A stretch of DNA of 8,700 nt from Candidatus Omnitrophota bacterium (GCA_016928375.1 JAFGKX010000008.1:1-8700), one strand, 5' to 3'. Positions 1 through 6,730 are shown, counted from the stretch's first letter. Notes: generated from the letters alone by a model not told the origin. A program made the numbers and translations.

Positions 1-1267
1 CTCCTTTTTTGACCTCGCCGCTCATGATAGCCTTCATGGCTGTTTCCTCGGAATCGAAACATTTTGCGCGCCCGGTGAAGGAGAACATTTCTTTCGAAAC
101 AGCGGATTGCTTAACAACGCATCCGTCCGGGGCAACATTACCTTTTAAAACAGCTATACCGCCTGTTTTATTGTGGGCTTTATGAATATGCCTTATTACA
201 TCATCGTGCCCCACAACAGCAGAGCGGGCGATCTGTTTTATTGATTTTCCGCTTACCGTAATGTTATCTTTTATTTTATTTACAAGCCTGTTTAAACATG
301 CGGGTATGCCGCCTGCGTATTCCAAATCCTCCATAAAATACTCGCCTCCGGGGCGAAGATGCACTATATGCGGCGTATCTTTGCTTATTTTATCCATATC
401 TTCGAGAGAAATATTTATACCGGCCTCATGCGCAATAGCCGGAATATGAAGCATGGTATTGGTCGAGCCGCCCAACGCCATGTCTATCATAGCTGCATTA
501 TGAAATGCATTTCTGGTCATGATCTTTCTCGATGTAATATTTTTCCTTACAAGATCAACTATTCTTTCTCCTGAGTCCTTGGCTATTCTTTCTTTTTTGG
601 AAAAATTCGCCAGCGCAGTAGCGCATCCGGGAAGAGACATGCCCATTGTCTCTGTAATACAGGCCATTGTATTTGCCGTATAAAGCCCCTGGCACGAACC
701 TGCCCCTGGACAGGCGCACATCTCAAGATGTGTTAATTTTTCCTTAGAGATTTTGCCTGCTTTATGCTGCGCCAATGCCTCAAATGTATCACGCACAAAA
801 GAGCGCCTCTTGTTTTCGTACATTCCGGAAAGCATAGGGCCCGCAGTCACAACTATAGCCGGTATGTCAAGGCGCGCCGCTGCCATAAGCATGCCTGGCG
901 TAATTTTATCGCAATTTGTTAAAAACACAAGGCCGTCAAGGGCGTGCGCCATTGTAACTGATTCCACACAATCAGCGATCAGTTCCCTTGTTGCGAGCGA
1001 ATATTTCATTCCAGTATGCCCCATAGCGATACCGTCGCATACTCCGGGAATACCGAAAATAAAAGGCTGCCCGCCGTTAGCATAAACACCGTATTTAATA
1101 GCCTCTTCCAGCCTGCGCATACCTATATGCCCGGGGATAAGATCGGAAAAACTTGACGCAATTCCTATAAAAGGCTTGTCTAAATCTTTTTTCCTTAAGC
1201 CGGTTGCGTATAAAAGCGCTCTGTGGGGCGCTCTCTCTAAGCCCTTTTTTACCATATCGCTTCGCAT
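1..1267 (-). CDS. ilvD: Dihydroxy-acid dehydratase IlvD, C-terminus cut off by the window edge
   Basis: IlvD dehydrates 2,3-dihydroxy-3-methyl acids to 2-keto acids, the third step of valine and isoleucine synthesis, in the cytoplasm with an Fe-S cluster and a divalent metal. The window holds residues 1-422 of an expected 550 or so. My reading of the minus strand gives the family start MRSD..KKG.ERAPHR, PGH at 45-47, GVCDGIAMGH at 75-84, NCDK at 118-121 (cluster Cys119 and metal-site Asp/Lys), CPGAGSC at 186-192 followed by a YTANTM block, and GGSTNT near 266-271. The second Cys of the common CPxCGSC form is Ala here. The frame is open from 1267 to the left edge, so the gene looks intact. The start is set by family alignment and by a G-run 5 nt upstream (1273-1277). 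It has its own promoter, and no other ilv/leu gene is visible. The family call is near certain; the sugar-acid dehydratase branch (Edd, YjhG) is less likely because the N-terminal block is IlvD-specific. Confidence 0.95.
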   Translation of the reverse strand, partial: MRSDMVKKGLERAPHRALLYATGLRKKDLDKPFIGIASSFSDLIPGHIGMRRLEEAIKYGVYANGGQPFIFGIPGVCDGIAMGHTGMKYSLATRELIADCVESVTMAHALDGLVFLTNCDKITPGMLMAAARLDIPAIVVTAGPMLSGMYENKRRSFVRDTFEALAQHKAGKISKEKLTHLEMCACPGAGSCQGLYTANTMACITETMGMSLPGCATALANFSKKERIAKDSGERIVDLVRKNITSRKIMTRNAFHNAAMIDMALGGSTNTMLHIPAIAHEAGINISLEDMDKISKDTPHIVHLRPGGEYFMEDLEYAGGIPACLNRLVNKIKDNITVSGKSIKQIARSAVVGHDDVIRHIHKAHNKTGGIAVLKGNVAPDGCVVKQSAVSKEMFSFTGRAKCFDSEETAMKAIMSGEVKKG

Positions 1268-1304
1268 ATAAACCCCCAATATATCTATTTTATATATACT
1301 AATA

Positions 1305-1380
1305 CTAAAACAAGATTAAATTATAACATATAAGACAATGATGTCAATGATTTTATACCAACTGTATCCCCTAAAACAAG
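1305..1380. repeat. Pair of 10-bp direct repeats flanking the ilvD promoter
   Basis: CTAAAACAAG occurs at 1305-1314, over the predicted ilvD transcription start, and again at 1371-1380, at the 3' end of the candidate minus-strand RNA. The copies are 66 bp apart. This could be a paired operator or chance in AT-rich DNA; nothing else supports either. Confidence 0.4.
1320..1347 (-). promoter_or_regulatory. Sigma70-type promoter of ilvD
   Basis: On the minus strand, TTGACA (1347-1342) and TATAAT (1325-1320) are both exact consensus hexamers with a 16-nt spacer. The predicted transcription start is near 1313, giving a leader of about 45 nt before the ATG at 1267. The leader is AT-rich, and I see no attenuator, T-box or leader peptide in it. 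Confidence 0.85.
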
Positions 1381-1513
1381 CGAGCGCCAACTAGTAGGCA
1401 TTTTGTACTGAGGGAGTTGTATTGTTCATTAGGCGGGTGGCTTTGAACGGGGCTGTTCAAAGACAGGGCCCGCAAGTGAACTAGCAGGGCCCCGAGGTTT
1501 TAACAGGCCTCGC
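1373..1513 (-). ncRNA. Candidate rod-shaped structured RNA (6S-like?), own promoter
   Basis: I do not recognise a named family. On the minus strand the first bases GCGAG.GCC (1513-1506) pair with GGC.G.CTCGC (1388-1380), closing the whole 134-nt segment. Inside, TGAAC (1477-1481) pairs with GTTCA (1424-1428), CCCGC (1469-1473) with GCGGG (1433-1437), and GTTCAAAG (1455-1462) with CTTTGAAC (1441-1448) around a 6-nt loop. A weaker helix (around 1493-1499 with 1408-1416) and an asymmetric internal bubble lie between. The closing stem is followed by TTGTTTT (1379-1373), which resembles a weak intrinsic terminator. A promoter places +1 exactly at G1513. The rod with an off-centre bubble recalls 6S RNA but is shorter than usual. 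A dispersed palindromic repeat is the main alternative. The structure also forms on the plus strand, where I see no good promoter. Confidence 0.5.
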
Positions 1514-1519
1514 AAAAAA

Positions 1520-1548
1520 AATATTCTCTGCCCCTTGCCTTTTTTCAA
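1520..1548 (-). promoter_or_regulatory. Promoter of the candidate minus-strand RNA
   Basis: Minus-strand TTGAAA (1548-1543, 5 of 6 to consensus), a 17-nt spacer, then AATATT (1525-1520, 4 of 6). Seven bases past the -10 is G1513, the first base of the closing stem of the candidate RNA. It overlaps the plus-strand promoter at 1535-1563. Confidence 0.5.
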
Positions 1549-1563
1549 GCCATTATGTATAAT
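1535..1563 (+). promoter_or_regulatory. Plus-strand promoter facing the pilin terminator
   Basis: TTGCCT (1535-1540, 4 of 6) is followed after exactly 17 nt by a perfect TATAAT (1558-1563). The predicted start is about 1570. No plus-strand protein gene follows; the transcript would run through two hairpins and stop at the terminator at 1634-1650. Confidence 0.55.
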
Positions 1564-1569
1564 TGATTA

Positions 1570-1656
1570 TAGAACGGATAAGAGGAGGCACGCAGTAGCG
1601 AGTAGCCACCTAGGTTTACAGCCTACAAAAAAACCCCCGAAAATCGGGGGATTTTT
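1570..1656 (+). ncRNA. Candidate small RNA of about 85 nt, three hairpins
   Basis: Inferred from promoter, structure and terminator; no family recognised. After the predicted start, GGAGGC (1584-1589) pairs with GCCACC (1605-1610) with one A.A mismatch, enclosing CGC/GCG (1591-1593, 1598-1600) and an AGTA loop. TAGGT (1611-1615) then pairs with GCCTA (1621-1625), and the 7-bp terminator stem at 1634-1650 ends in five T. There is an AGGAGG-like segment but no start codon at a usable distance, so a small peptide is unlikely. It lies convergent to the pilin gene and opposite its 3' trailer, so antisense contact with pilin mRNA is possible only in the terminator region. Confidence 0.45.
1627..1656. 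terminator. Bidirectional intrinsic terminator after the pilin gene
   Basis: CCCCCGA (1634-1640), an AAA loop, and TCGGGGG (1644-1650) form a perfect 7-bp GC-rich stem. On the minus strand it is followed by seven T (1633-1627), about 37 nt past the pilin stop. On the plus strand it is followed by A and five T. It should end the pilus operon and the plus-strand candidate RNA. Confidence 0.9.
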
Positions 1657-1687
1657 GTTGGTATAACAATTTTATTTATATTCTAAA

Positions 1688-2149
1688 CTAAGGCGTCCAG
1701 GTTGCATCAGCGGTAACTGCTATTCCGGCACCGGTTACAAATTTAGTTTCAATAGGATCGGCTGAGCCATCAGCGCGTATCAACATCCTGAGCTGCGAAT
1801 GGTTAGTAAGCGTACTTCCGCCCTGATTTACATTTCTCTCCGCATATATATAAATATCGCTACCGCTTGCTTCATAACCATATTCAAACAGCCTGCGGTT
1901 ATTTGCGCCAATCACCTCGCCTAAAGCAGTATTTAAGGCAGCTGTGTTAGCAGCATCTGCCGGCCATGCTCCGGTTTCGGTACGTATCATATATAATGTA
2001 GTCCTTATAGCGCCCATAGTAGTCTTGGCCTCTGCAGTTCTTGCTCTTTCTGCCATAACCGTAATCTGCGGCAGCATTAAAGTAGCTAATATACCTATTA
2101 CAATAAGAACTATTAAAACTTCGACTAAGGTAAAACCCCTAAATTTCAT
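1688..2149 (-). CDS. Type IV pilin / type II pseudopilin (GspG/PilE/MshA class)
   Basis: This is a 153-residue prepilin. It has a five-residue leader MKFRG, then the class III cleavage and methylation site G^FTLVE with Glu at mature position 5, and a hydrophobic helix to about residue 28. The amphipathic segment ARTAEAKTTMGAIRTT and the TETGAWP turn are typical of GspG/PilE proteins. The remainder is a small globular head of short, polar, Gly/Ala/Thr-rich strands. It has no cysteines, so no disulfide-bonded D-region. It would be cut and methylated by a prepilin peptidase encoded elsewhere and polymerised by the ATPase and platform protein upstream. A strong ribosome site AGGGAGG sits 7 nt before the ATG. 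It is last in the operon and has its own consensus promoter, which suits a major subunit. Pilus fibre versus secretion pseudopilus cannot be settled from the sequence. Confidence 0.93.
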   Translation of the reverse strand: MKFRGFTLVEVLIVLIVIGILATLMLPQITVMAERARTAEAKTTMGAIRTTLYMIRTETGAWPADAANTAALNTALGEVIGANNRRLFEYGYEASGSDIYIYAERNVNQGGSTLTNHSQLRMLIRADGSADPIETKFVTGAGIAVTADATWTP

Positions 2150-2179
2150 GATAAAACCTCCCTTTTTATTAACATAAAA

Positions 2180-2208
2180 ATTATATATGTTCCTTACTTT
2201 CTTGTCAA
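2180..2208 (-). promoter_or_regulatory. Perfect consensus promoter of the pilin gene
   Basis: Minus-strand TTGACA (2208-2203), 17-nt spacer, TATAAT (2185-2180): both hexamers and the spacing are ideal for the housekeeping sigma factor. The predicted start is about 2173, leaving a leader of about 24 nt that contains the ribosome site at 2157-2163. The -35 box begins four bases past the stop of the platform gene. No sigma54 -24/-12 element of the kind that drives many pilA genes is seen. Confidence 0.92.
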
Positions 2209-2211
2209 TGT

Positions 2212-3429
2212 TTATTTTGCAACAGCTCCCGCTAATCCGAATATCGGCAGGTACATGGCAATAATCAGGGTGCCTACTATCAGGCCTACAAAAATAATCA
2301 ACGCCGGTTCAAACAATGTTGTAAGCCTTGTGACATATGCGTCTACCCTCTCCTGATAAAACAAAGCCGCTTTTTCCAGTATATTTGCAAGCTCGCCGGA
2401 TTCTTCGCCTACGCCCACCATGTGCGAGAGCATGTCCGGAAAAAGCCCGCTTTCTATCAATGGCGCAGACATAGTCTTCCCTTCTTTGACGCTTTCCTTT
2501 ACGCGGCTGAGCATCTCCATGATTATTACGTTGCCGGAAGTCTCTATTATAATATCCATAGCGTGCAATATCGGCGTCCCGCTTTTTACGAGCATGCTTA
2601 GCCCTCTGGCGAATCTTACGGCGGCTATATTTTTTATAACAGTGCCTATTAACGGCAGTTGCAATAAAATATTATCTATATTCCTTCTGCCGGCGTGTGT
2701 GTGTCTGTATGCCCTGAACAAAAAAACGCAGCCGATTATTATTCCAATGCCGGGTAAAAAGCCGTTTTTCGCGACTTTGCTCATGTTAAAAATTATTTGC
2801 GTAAAAAGCGGCAGCTGCGCGCCAAAATTGTTGTAGATATTTTCAAACATGGGTATTATTCTTAATATAAATACCAAAATAGCGCCTATGGCTACACACA
2901 ATATTATAGCCGGATACATGAGCGCGCCTATTATTTTTCTCATAAATGTCGCCGATGTCTCAAGATACTGGGTAAGCTGCTCAAGGGCAAATCCCAGCTG
3001 GCCTGTCGTTTCTCCTGTCTCTATTATATTAACCCAGAATTTAGAAAATATTTTAGGGTGTTTGGCCAGAGCATCTTTCAGGGAGCTGCCGCCGGCGACA
3101 TCTTTTTTTATTTCCAGAAGCGCGATATGCAGCTGTTTGCTTGTAATCTGCTCGGAGCATATTTCAAGGCTGCGCAGCAGCGTAATTCCTGCGTTAACCA
3201 GAGAGGTCAGCTGTTTTCCAAAAAGTATCATATCGTCCAGCTTGGCCTTACTGTGGAGGTGTTTGTCTTTTTTTGATACAGTTTTTGACCTTGCGGCCTG
3301 TTCTATAGACAGGATTATTAATTCCCTTGCCTGGAGAGTGTCTATCAAGTCATTCTCGTTTTTAGCTTCAAAAAAACCTTTTTCCAGTTTTCCTTGTTTT
3401 GTTCTTGCGGTATACAAAAAATTAGGCAT
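2212..3429 (-). CDS. gspF: GspF/PilC/MshG-type inner-membrane platform protein
   Basis: The protein has 405 residues, the usual family length. This polytopic inner-membrane protein is thought to couple the assembly ATPase to pilin insertion into the fibre base. An N-terminal segment (1-60, opening FLYTARTKQGK) precedes two T2SF repeats at about 65-190 and 270-395. The repeats carry the paired signatures IETGETTGQLG (136-146) and VGVGEESGELANIL (338-351). Hydrophobic segments lie at about 167-190, 222-239 and 374-396, matching the three-helix topology of the family. The gene starts 15 nt after the ATPase stop. Its AAAGGA ribosome site begins at the last base of that stop codon and lies 11 nt from the ATG, so the two are probably co-translated. 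It is intact and in normal order (E then F). Confidence 0.95.
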   Translation of the reverse strand: MPNFLYTARTKQGKLEKGFFEAKNENDLIDTLQARELIILSIEQAARSKTVSKKDKHLHSKAKLDDMILFGKQLTSLVNAGITLLRSLEICSEQITSKQLHIALLEIKKDVAGGSSLKDALAKHPKIFSKFWVNIIETGETTGQLGFALEQLTQYLETSATFMRKIIGALMYPAIILCVAIGAILVFILRIIPMFENIYNNFGAQLPLFTQIIFNMSKVAKNGFLPGIGIIIGCVFLFRAYRHTHAGRRNIDNILLQLPLIGTVIKNIAAVRFARGLSMLVKSGTPILHAMDIIIETSGNVIIMEMLSRVKESVKEGKTMSAPLIESGLFPDMLSHMVGVGEESGELANILEKAALFYQERVDAYVTRLTTLFEPALIIFVGLIVGTLIIAMYLPIFGLAGAVAK

Positions 3430-3444
3430 TACTTAGATATTCCT

Positions 3445-5142
3445 TTATTCGAATACTATGCTCAATACCTCTTGCACGCTTGTTACGCCGTTTACAACTT
3501 TTTCAAGGCCGCACTTAAACAGGCTGACCATACCTTCTTCTTCTGCCTGTTTTCTTAGCTGGGCGGCGTTTTCTTTGTTGGCTATCATCTCCCTTAACTT
3601 AGCAGATACCATCATAACTTCTGTTATGATGGTCCTGCCCGAATAGCCTGTGTTGTGGCATTGCTGGCATCCTTTAGCTTTAAATACCTGTTTTTTTGGA
3701 AGGTTGTATTTTTTGATCAGTTCCGGAGGAAGTTCAGCGGGCTCCTTGCAGCTGAGGCACAATTTTCTTACCAGCCGCTGCGCCATTATTACAATAAGTC
3801 CCGATGCAACCAGGTAAGGCTCGACCCCTATATCTATCAATCTTGTCACTGCCGAAGGCGCATCATTGGTATGCAGCGTAGAAAAAACAAGATGTCCGGT
3901 AAGACCGGCCCTTATTGATATTTCCGCGGTTTCGATATCTCTTACCTCGCCGACCATCATAACATCCGGATCTTGCCTTAAAAAAGAACGGAGGCCGTTG
4001 GCAAAGGTCAGCCCTATCTGCGGCTTTACCTGGACCTGGTTGATGCCTTCTATGTTGTATTCCACAGGGTCTTCTATCGTAATTATATTTTTATTCGGGC
4101 TTTTTATAAAATTTAAAGCAGCATAAAGCGTAGTGGATTTTCCGCTTCCTGTAGGCCCGGTTATGAATATAAGGCCATACGGACGTATGATAGCGTCTTT
4201 GATTTTTTTTAAATCATCGGCAGAAAATCCGAGTTTATCCAGCTCAAAAGATACAGCGCCCTTGTCCAATATCCTTAGCACCGCTTTTTCTCCGAATATA
4301 GTGGGTATTACGGAGCTTCGTATATCTATGCTCCTGTCTTCAACTTTTACGGTAAAGCCTCCGTCCTGAGGAAGCCGCTTTTCCGCTATGTCCATTTTTG
4401 ATAAAATTTTTATTCTTGAAATTAAGGCGGGCAAAAGATGTTGGGACGGCGGGGCTATCGGGTAAAGTATCCCGTCTATCCTGAAGCGCACGTTTATCTT
4501 CTGCTTAAATGGCTCTATATGTATGTCGCTCGCCCTCTCTTTTATGGCCTGTATCAGCAAAAGGTTTACCAGCTTTATTACAGGCGCTTCTTCTGCCTTG
4601 GATACCACGTCTTCCAGCGAGGTTTTCTCTTCTGCTTCTATCGGAATGCCTTCTTCTATTGTATAAGACTGCTCAACTGCTTCTTTGAGCATTTCTTTTT
4701 TTCCGTAAAATTTATCTATTGCCTCCCGAAGATCAGCGCGCGTAGCTATCAAAGGCGCGATTTCACACACTGCTATTCTTTTTAAATTATCTATTACCAA
4801 AAGATCTAAAGGATTAAACAGTGCAACGCTTAATAGGTTGCCGTGTTTGGCAATAGGCAGGACAAGATGCTGCCTGGCAAACATATCCGGAATTAATTTT
4901 TCAAGGCCCTGCTCCTGTGAAGGCACCAGCGAACCGTCTTTAAGGCTGACAAACGGGATATCCAGCTGGCGGGCAAGCGCATCGCATACATCTTTTTCCG
5001 AAACAAAATTATTTTCTGTTAGGATGTCGCCGATGGGCCGGCCGTGGCGCTTCTGAAGGCGCAGCGCTTCTTCAAGCTGGCTTTGCGTAAGAAGCCCCTG
5101 CTTTATAAGTATCTCGCCTAACTTAAGCTTGGATTTTCTCAT
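3445..5142 (-). CDS. gspE: Assembly ATPase of the GspE/PilB/MshE family with MshEN domain
   Basis: This 565-residue cytoplasmic hexameric ATPase powers pilin polymerisation. The N-terminus has two 24-residue motifs (7-30 and 36-59) joined by a 5-residue spacer, the layout of MshEN c-di-GMP-binding domains. An N2-like domain spans about 185-310. The catalytic domain shows Walker A GPTGSGKST (329-337), the Asp box IITIEDPVEY (353-362), Walker B with RQDPDVMMVGEVRD (389-402), and the His box GLTGHLVFSTLHTNDA (413-428). Two zinc pairs are C462/C465 and C492/C495, typical of GspE/PilB and absent from the retraction ATPase PilT. It overlaps the secretin gene by ATGA, so the two are translationally coupled; there is no strong ribosome site of its own. 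It looks complete. In MshEN motif 2, a Pro replaces the first residue and an Asn the usual Gly, so nucleotide binding is likely but unproven. Confidence 0.96.
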   Translation of the reverse strand: MRKSKLKLGEILIKQGLLTQSQLEEALRLQKRHGRPIGDILTENNFVSEKDVCDALARQLDIPFVSLKDGSLVPSQEQGLEKLIPDMFARQHLVLPIAKHGNLLSVALFNPLDLLVIDNLKRIAVCEIAPLIATRADLREAIDKFYGKKEMLKEAVEQSYTIEEGIPIEAEEKTSLEDVVSKAEEAPVIKLVNLLLIQAIKERASDIHIEPFKQKINVRFRIDGILYPIAPPSQHLLPALISRIKILSKMDIAEKRLPQDGGFTVKVEDRSIDIRSSVIPTIFGEKAVLRILDKGAVSFELDKLGFSADDLKKIKDAIIRPYGLIFITGPTGSGKSTTLYAALNFIKSPNKNIITIEDPVEYNIEGINQVQVKPQIGLTFANGLRSFLRQDPDVMMVGEVRDIETAEISIRAGLTGHLVFSTLHTNDAPSAVTRLIDIGVEPYLVASGLIVIMAQRLVRKLCLSCKEPAELPPELIKKYNLPKKQVFKAKGCQQCHNTGYSGRTIITEVMMVSAKLREMIANKENAAQLRKQAEEEGMVSLFKCGLEKVVNGVTSVQEVLSIVFE

Positions 5143-6695
5143 TCAATTTCTTTTTTCTTGCGCAGGCGCCTTACTGTTTTCGCTATTTCCTGGTCTCTGT
5201 CTGTGCCGACAGCCGACGCTTCCGTTTCTGACGCATCCGCTTTTGCTTCCTGCGATAAAACGATTTCTTCTTTCCTTATATTTTCCGACTCAGGATTTAC
5301 GATATGGCACGTTACAAATATAATTATCTCGGTTTCAACGCCCTGAAAATCCTTTGACTTAAAAAGGTTTCCTAAAATCGGGATCTTGCTTATCCCCGGA
5401 ACTGCCCTGTCATTATCCGTAGTTTCTGTCTTTAAAAGCCCGCCTATAGCTATGGTCTGGGTATCTTTCATCATAACTGTTGTTTTTGCGCTGCGGCGCT
5501 GCGGGTCGTAATAGCCCGTAATATTCGCCGCTTCTACTCTCGAGACTTCCGGCTCTAATGTCATTGTTATATAATTATCTTTATTTATAGTCGGAGTAAC
5601 TCTTAGAATCACTCCCGTCTCCATCCTTTCGGCGGTTGTTGTAACTGTTCCTGTCGTTGCCTGGCTTGTGCTGGTAGTGCCTACAACGGTATCGGAGGCA
5701 ATTTTAATCTCGGCAGTTTCATTATTTATAACCATAATTTTAGGCTTAGCTAAATATCTGGCCTTGTTCTCTTTCTCGAGCGCCTTAAGCACTATCTGAA
5801 ATTCTCCCAGTGTAAGATTTCCGAATTTAGTGCCTGTGTCCGAAGCGGCTACGGTACGGCCTCTTGAATCTGCTATTGAGCCGCCCAACAGGCTTCTGTC
5901 AAACGGCGCGGATTCTCTTACGAACGGAAATCCCGTATCGCGGCTGGGGCCGGTAAAGGTAAAAAATGTGCCGCTTGATGTTCCGCCCCAGTCAAGCCCT
6001 AACTTTTTTATAGCTGTTGTTTTTACTTCGACGATTTCGGCTTCTATCATAACCTGCGGAGTCCTTGCGTCCAGTTTAGCCAGAGTACTTTCTATTAAAG
6101 GAAAATCCTCTGGTATGCTGGTTATTATCAGGCTGTTTGTGCGCTGATCAACAACTACGCTGCCAAAAATATTTCCGCTGCTGTTTTTTGCGAGTAAATT
6201 TTCTATGATGTTTTTTATATCGGATTCCGAATCATCCGAATCAGAAGAGGACTGATACGCGCCCGGCGTAGAAGTAGAGGACGATGACTGCGTTGATGTT
6301 TTAGATATGGTTGCATAATTGAGGCTGTATACTTTCGTAATCATCTTAATTTTAGCCATAGATGATTCTTTGACGATAAATACGGAACTCCCGGGTTTTT
6401 GTTCATAAGTTAAATTATTCGCCCCAAGTATCGAATCCATGGCATCCTGCACGCTTATCTTTTCTAAATAAAGCGTTACCTGCTTATTTTCTATATCTTT
6501 TGCTGCTACAAAATTAAGGCCTGCCTGCTGTGAAAATATCTTAAGCACATCTTTAAGCGGCGCATCCTGAAAATCCATAGATATGTATCTTGTATCTTCC
6601 TGGGCATAATTTAAATCCGGAGAAAACAACCCCAAAAAAACAAAAATACCCAAAAGAATATAAATAATTCTTGCCCCACCGATTATATTTTTCAT
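5139..6695 (-). CDS. Outer-membrane secretin (PilQ/MshL/GspD family)
   Basis: This is the gated outer-membrane channel through which the fibre or substrates pass. I chose ATG 6695 (518 residues) over an in-frame TTG at 6710. The TTG overlaps the ribosome site GGAGG (6704-6708), which is 8 nt from the ATG, and the ATG gives a clean signal peptide ending LNYA (residues 28-31). An N0/STN domain spans about 36-108. One N1-type domain (about 117-210) is interrupted by a Ser/Thr/Asp-rich insert at 131-158, as in MshL-like secretins. The secretin core runs about 212-468, with the signature GGLL (418-421) and VPGISKIPILGNLF (432-445). A charged tail of about 50 residues (469-518, Glu/Lys/Arg-rich) has no domain I know. 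There are no AMIN domains (unlike many PilQ) and no N2/N3 repeats (unlike GspD), so MshL is the nearest model. A two-hairpin leader precedes it. Confidence 0.93.
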   Translation of the reverse strand: MKNIIGGARIIYILLGIFVFLGLFSPDLNYAQEDTRYISMDFQDAPLKDVLKIFSQQAGLNFVAAKDIENKQVTLYLEKISVQDAMDSILGANNLTYEQKPGSSVFIVKESSMAKIKMITKVYSLNYATISKTSTQSSSSTSTPGAYQSSSDSDDSESDIKNIIENLLAKNSSGNIFGSVVVDQRTNSLIITSIPEDFPLIESTLAKLDARTPQVMIEAEIVEVKTTAIKKLGLDWGGTSSGTFFTFTGPSRDTGFPFVRESAPFDRSLLGGSIADSRGRTVAASDTGTKFGNLTLGEFQIVLKALEKENKARYLAKPKIMVINNETAEIKIASDTVVGTTSTSQATTGTVTTTAERMETGVILRVTPTINKDNYITMTLEPEVSRVEAANITGYYDPQRRSAKTTVMMKDTQTIAIGGLLKTETTDNDRAVPGISKIPILGNLFKSKDFQGVETEIIIFVTCHIVNPESENIRKEEIVLSQEAKADASETEASAVGTDRDQEIAKTVRRLRKKKEIE

Positions 6696-6707
6696 TTTAC
6701 CTGCCTC

Positions 6708-6730
6708 CAATTTTTACAAGGTAAAAATTG
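6708..6730 (-). promoter_or_regulatory. Perfect 10-bp hairpin abutting the secretin ribosome site
   Basis: Minus-strand CAATTTTTAC, loop CTT, GTAAAAATTG; the last stem base is the first G of the Shine-Dalgarno GGAGG. Part of the left arm and loop (6719-6726, TTTTACCT) is also perfectly complementary to AGGTAAAA (6702-6695), the bases just before and including the A of the start codon. The two pairings exclude each other, so a translation switch is possible. The structure is seen; the function is inferred. Confidence 0.5.

Noticed and set aside
183..192. Missing Cys in the CPGAGSC block of IlvD as a sign of an inactive enzyme
   Set aside because: The final Cys and the NCDK Cys are kept, and IlvD proteins with CPGAGSC are known among ordinary bacterial sequences, so this is a subgroup trait. 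Positions given are residues.
753..1085. Plus-strand open frame of 110 codons
   Set aside because: It lies wholly antisense to well-conserved ilvD sequence, has no recognisable motif and mirrors the coding bias of the real gene.
1433..1473. tRNA-like look (GCGGG..CCCGC with a GTTCAAA element)
   Set aside because: Only 41 nt between the arms, no D or anticodon arm and no 7-bp acceptor; it fits better as part of the longer rod.
1380..1513. MITE-type mobile element with terminal inverted repeats
   Set aside because: The ends are complementary, but no target-site duplication is visible, and the promoter and tail fit an RNA gene better. Not fully excluded without a genome-wide copy search.
1580..1626. 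c-di-GMP-I (GEMM) or fluoride riboswitch
   Set aside because: CACGCA and GCCACC/GCCTAC fragments recall these, but the conserved core order and paired elements do not fit, and no gene follows on that strand.
2849..3436. Plus-strand open frame of 195 codons
   Set aside because: It is antisense to the GspF-type platform gene; its hydrophobic look comes from the membrane segments read in reverse.
6696..6710. Upstream TTG start for the secretin (five extra residues)
   Set aside because: The TTG overlaps the Shine-Dalgarno GGAGG of the ATG at 6695, which is at ideal spacing and begins a proper signal peptide.
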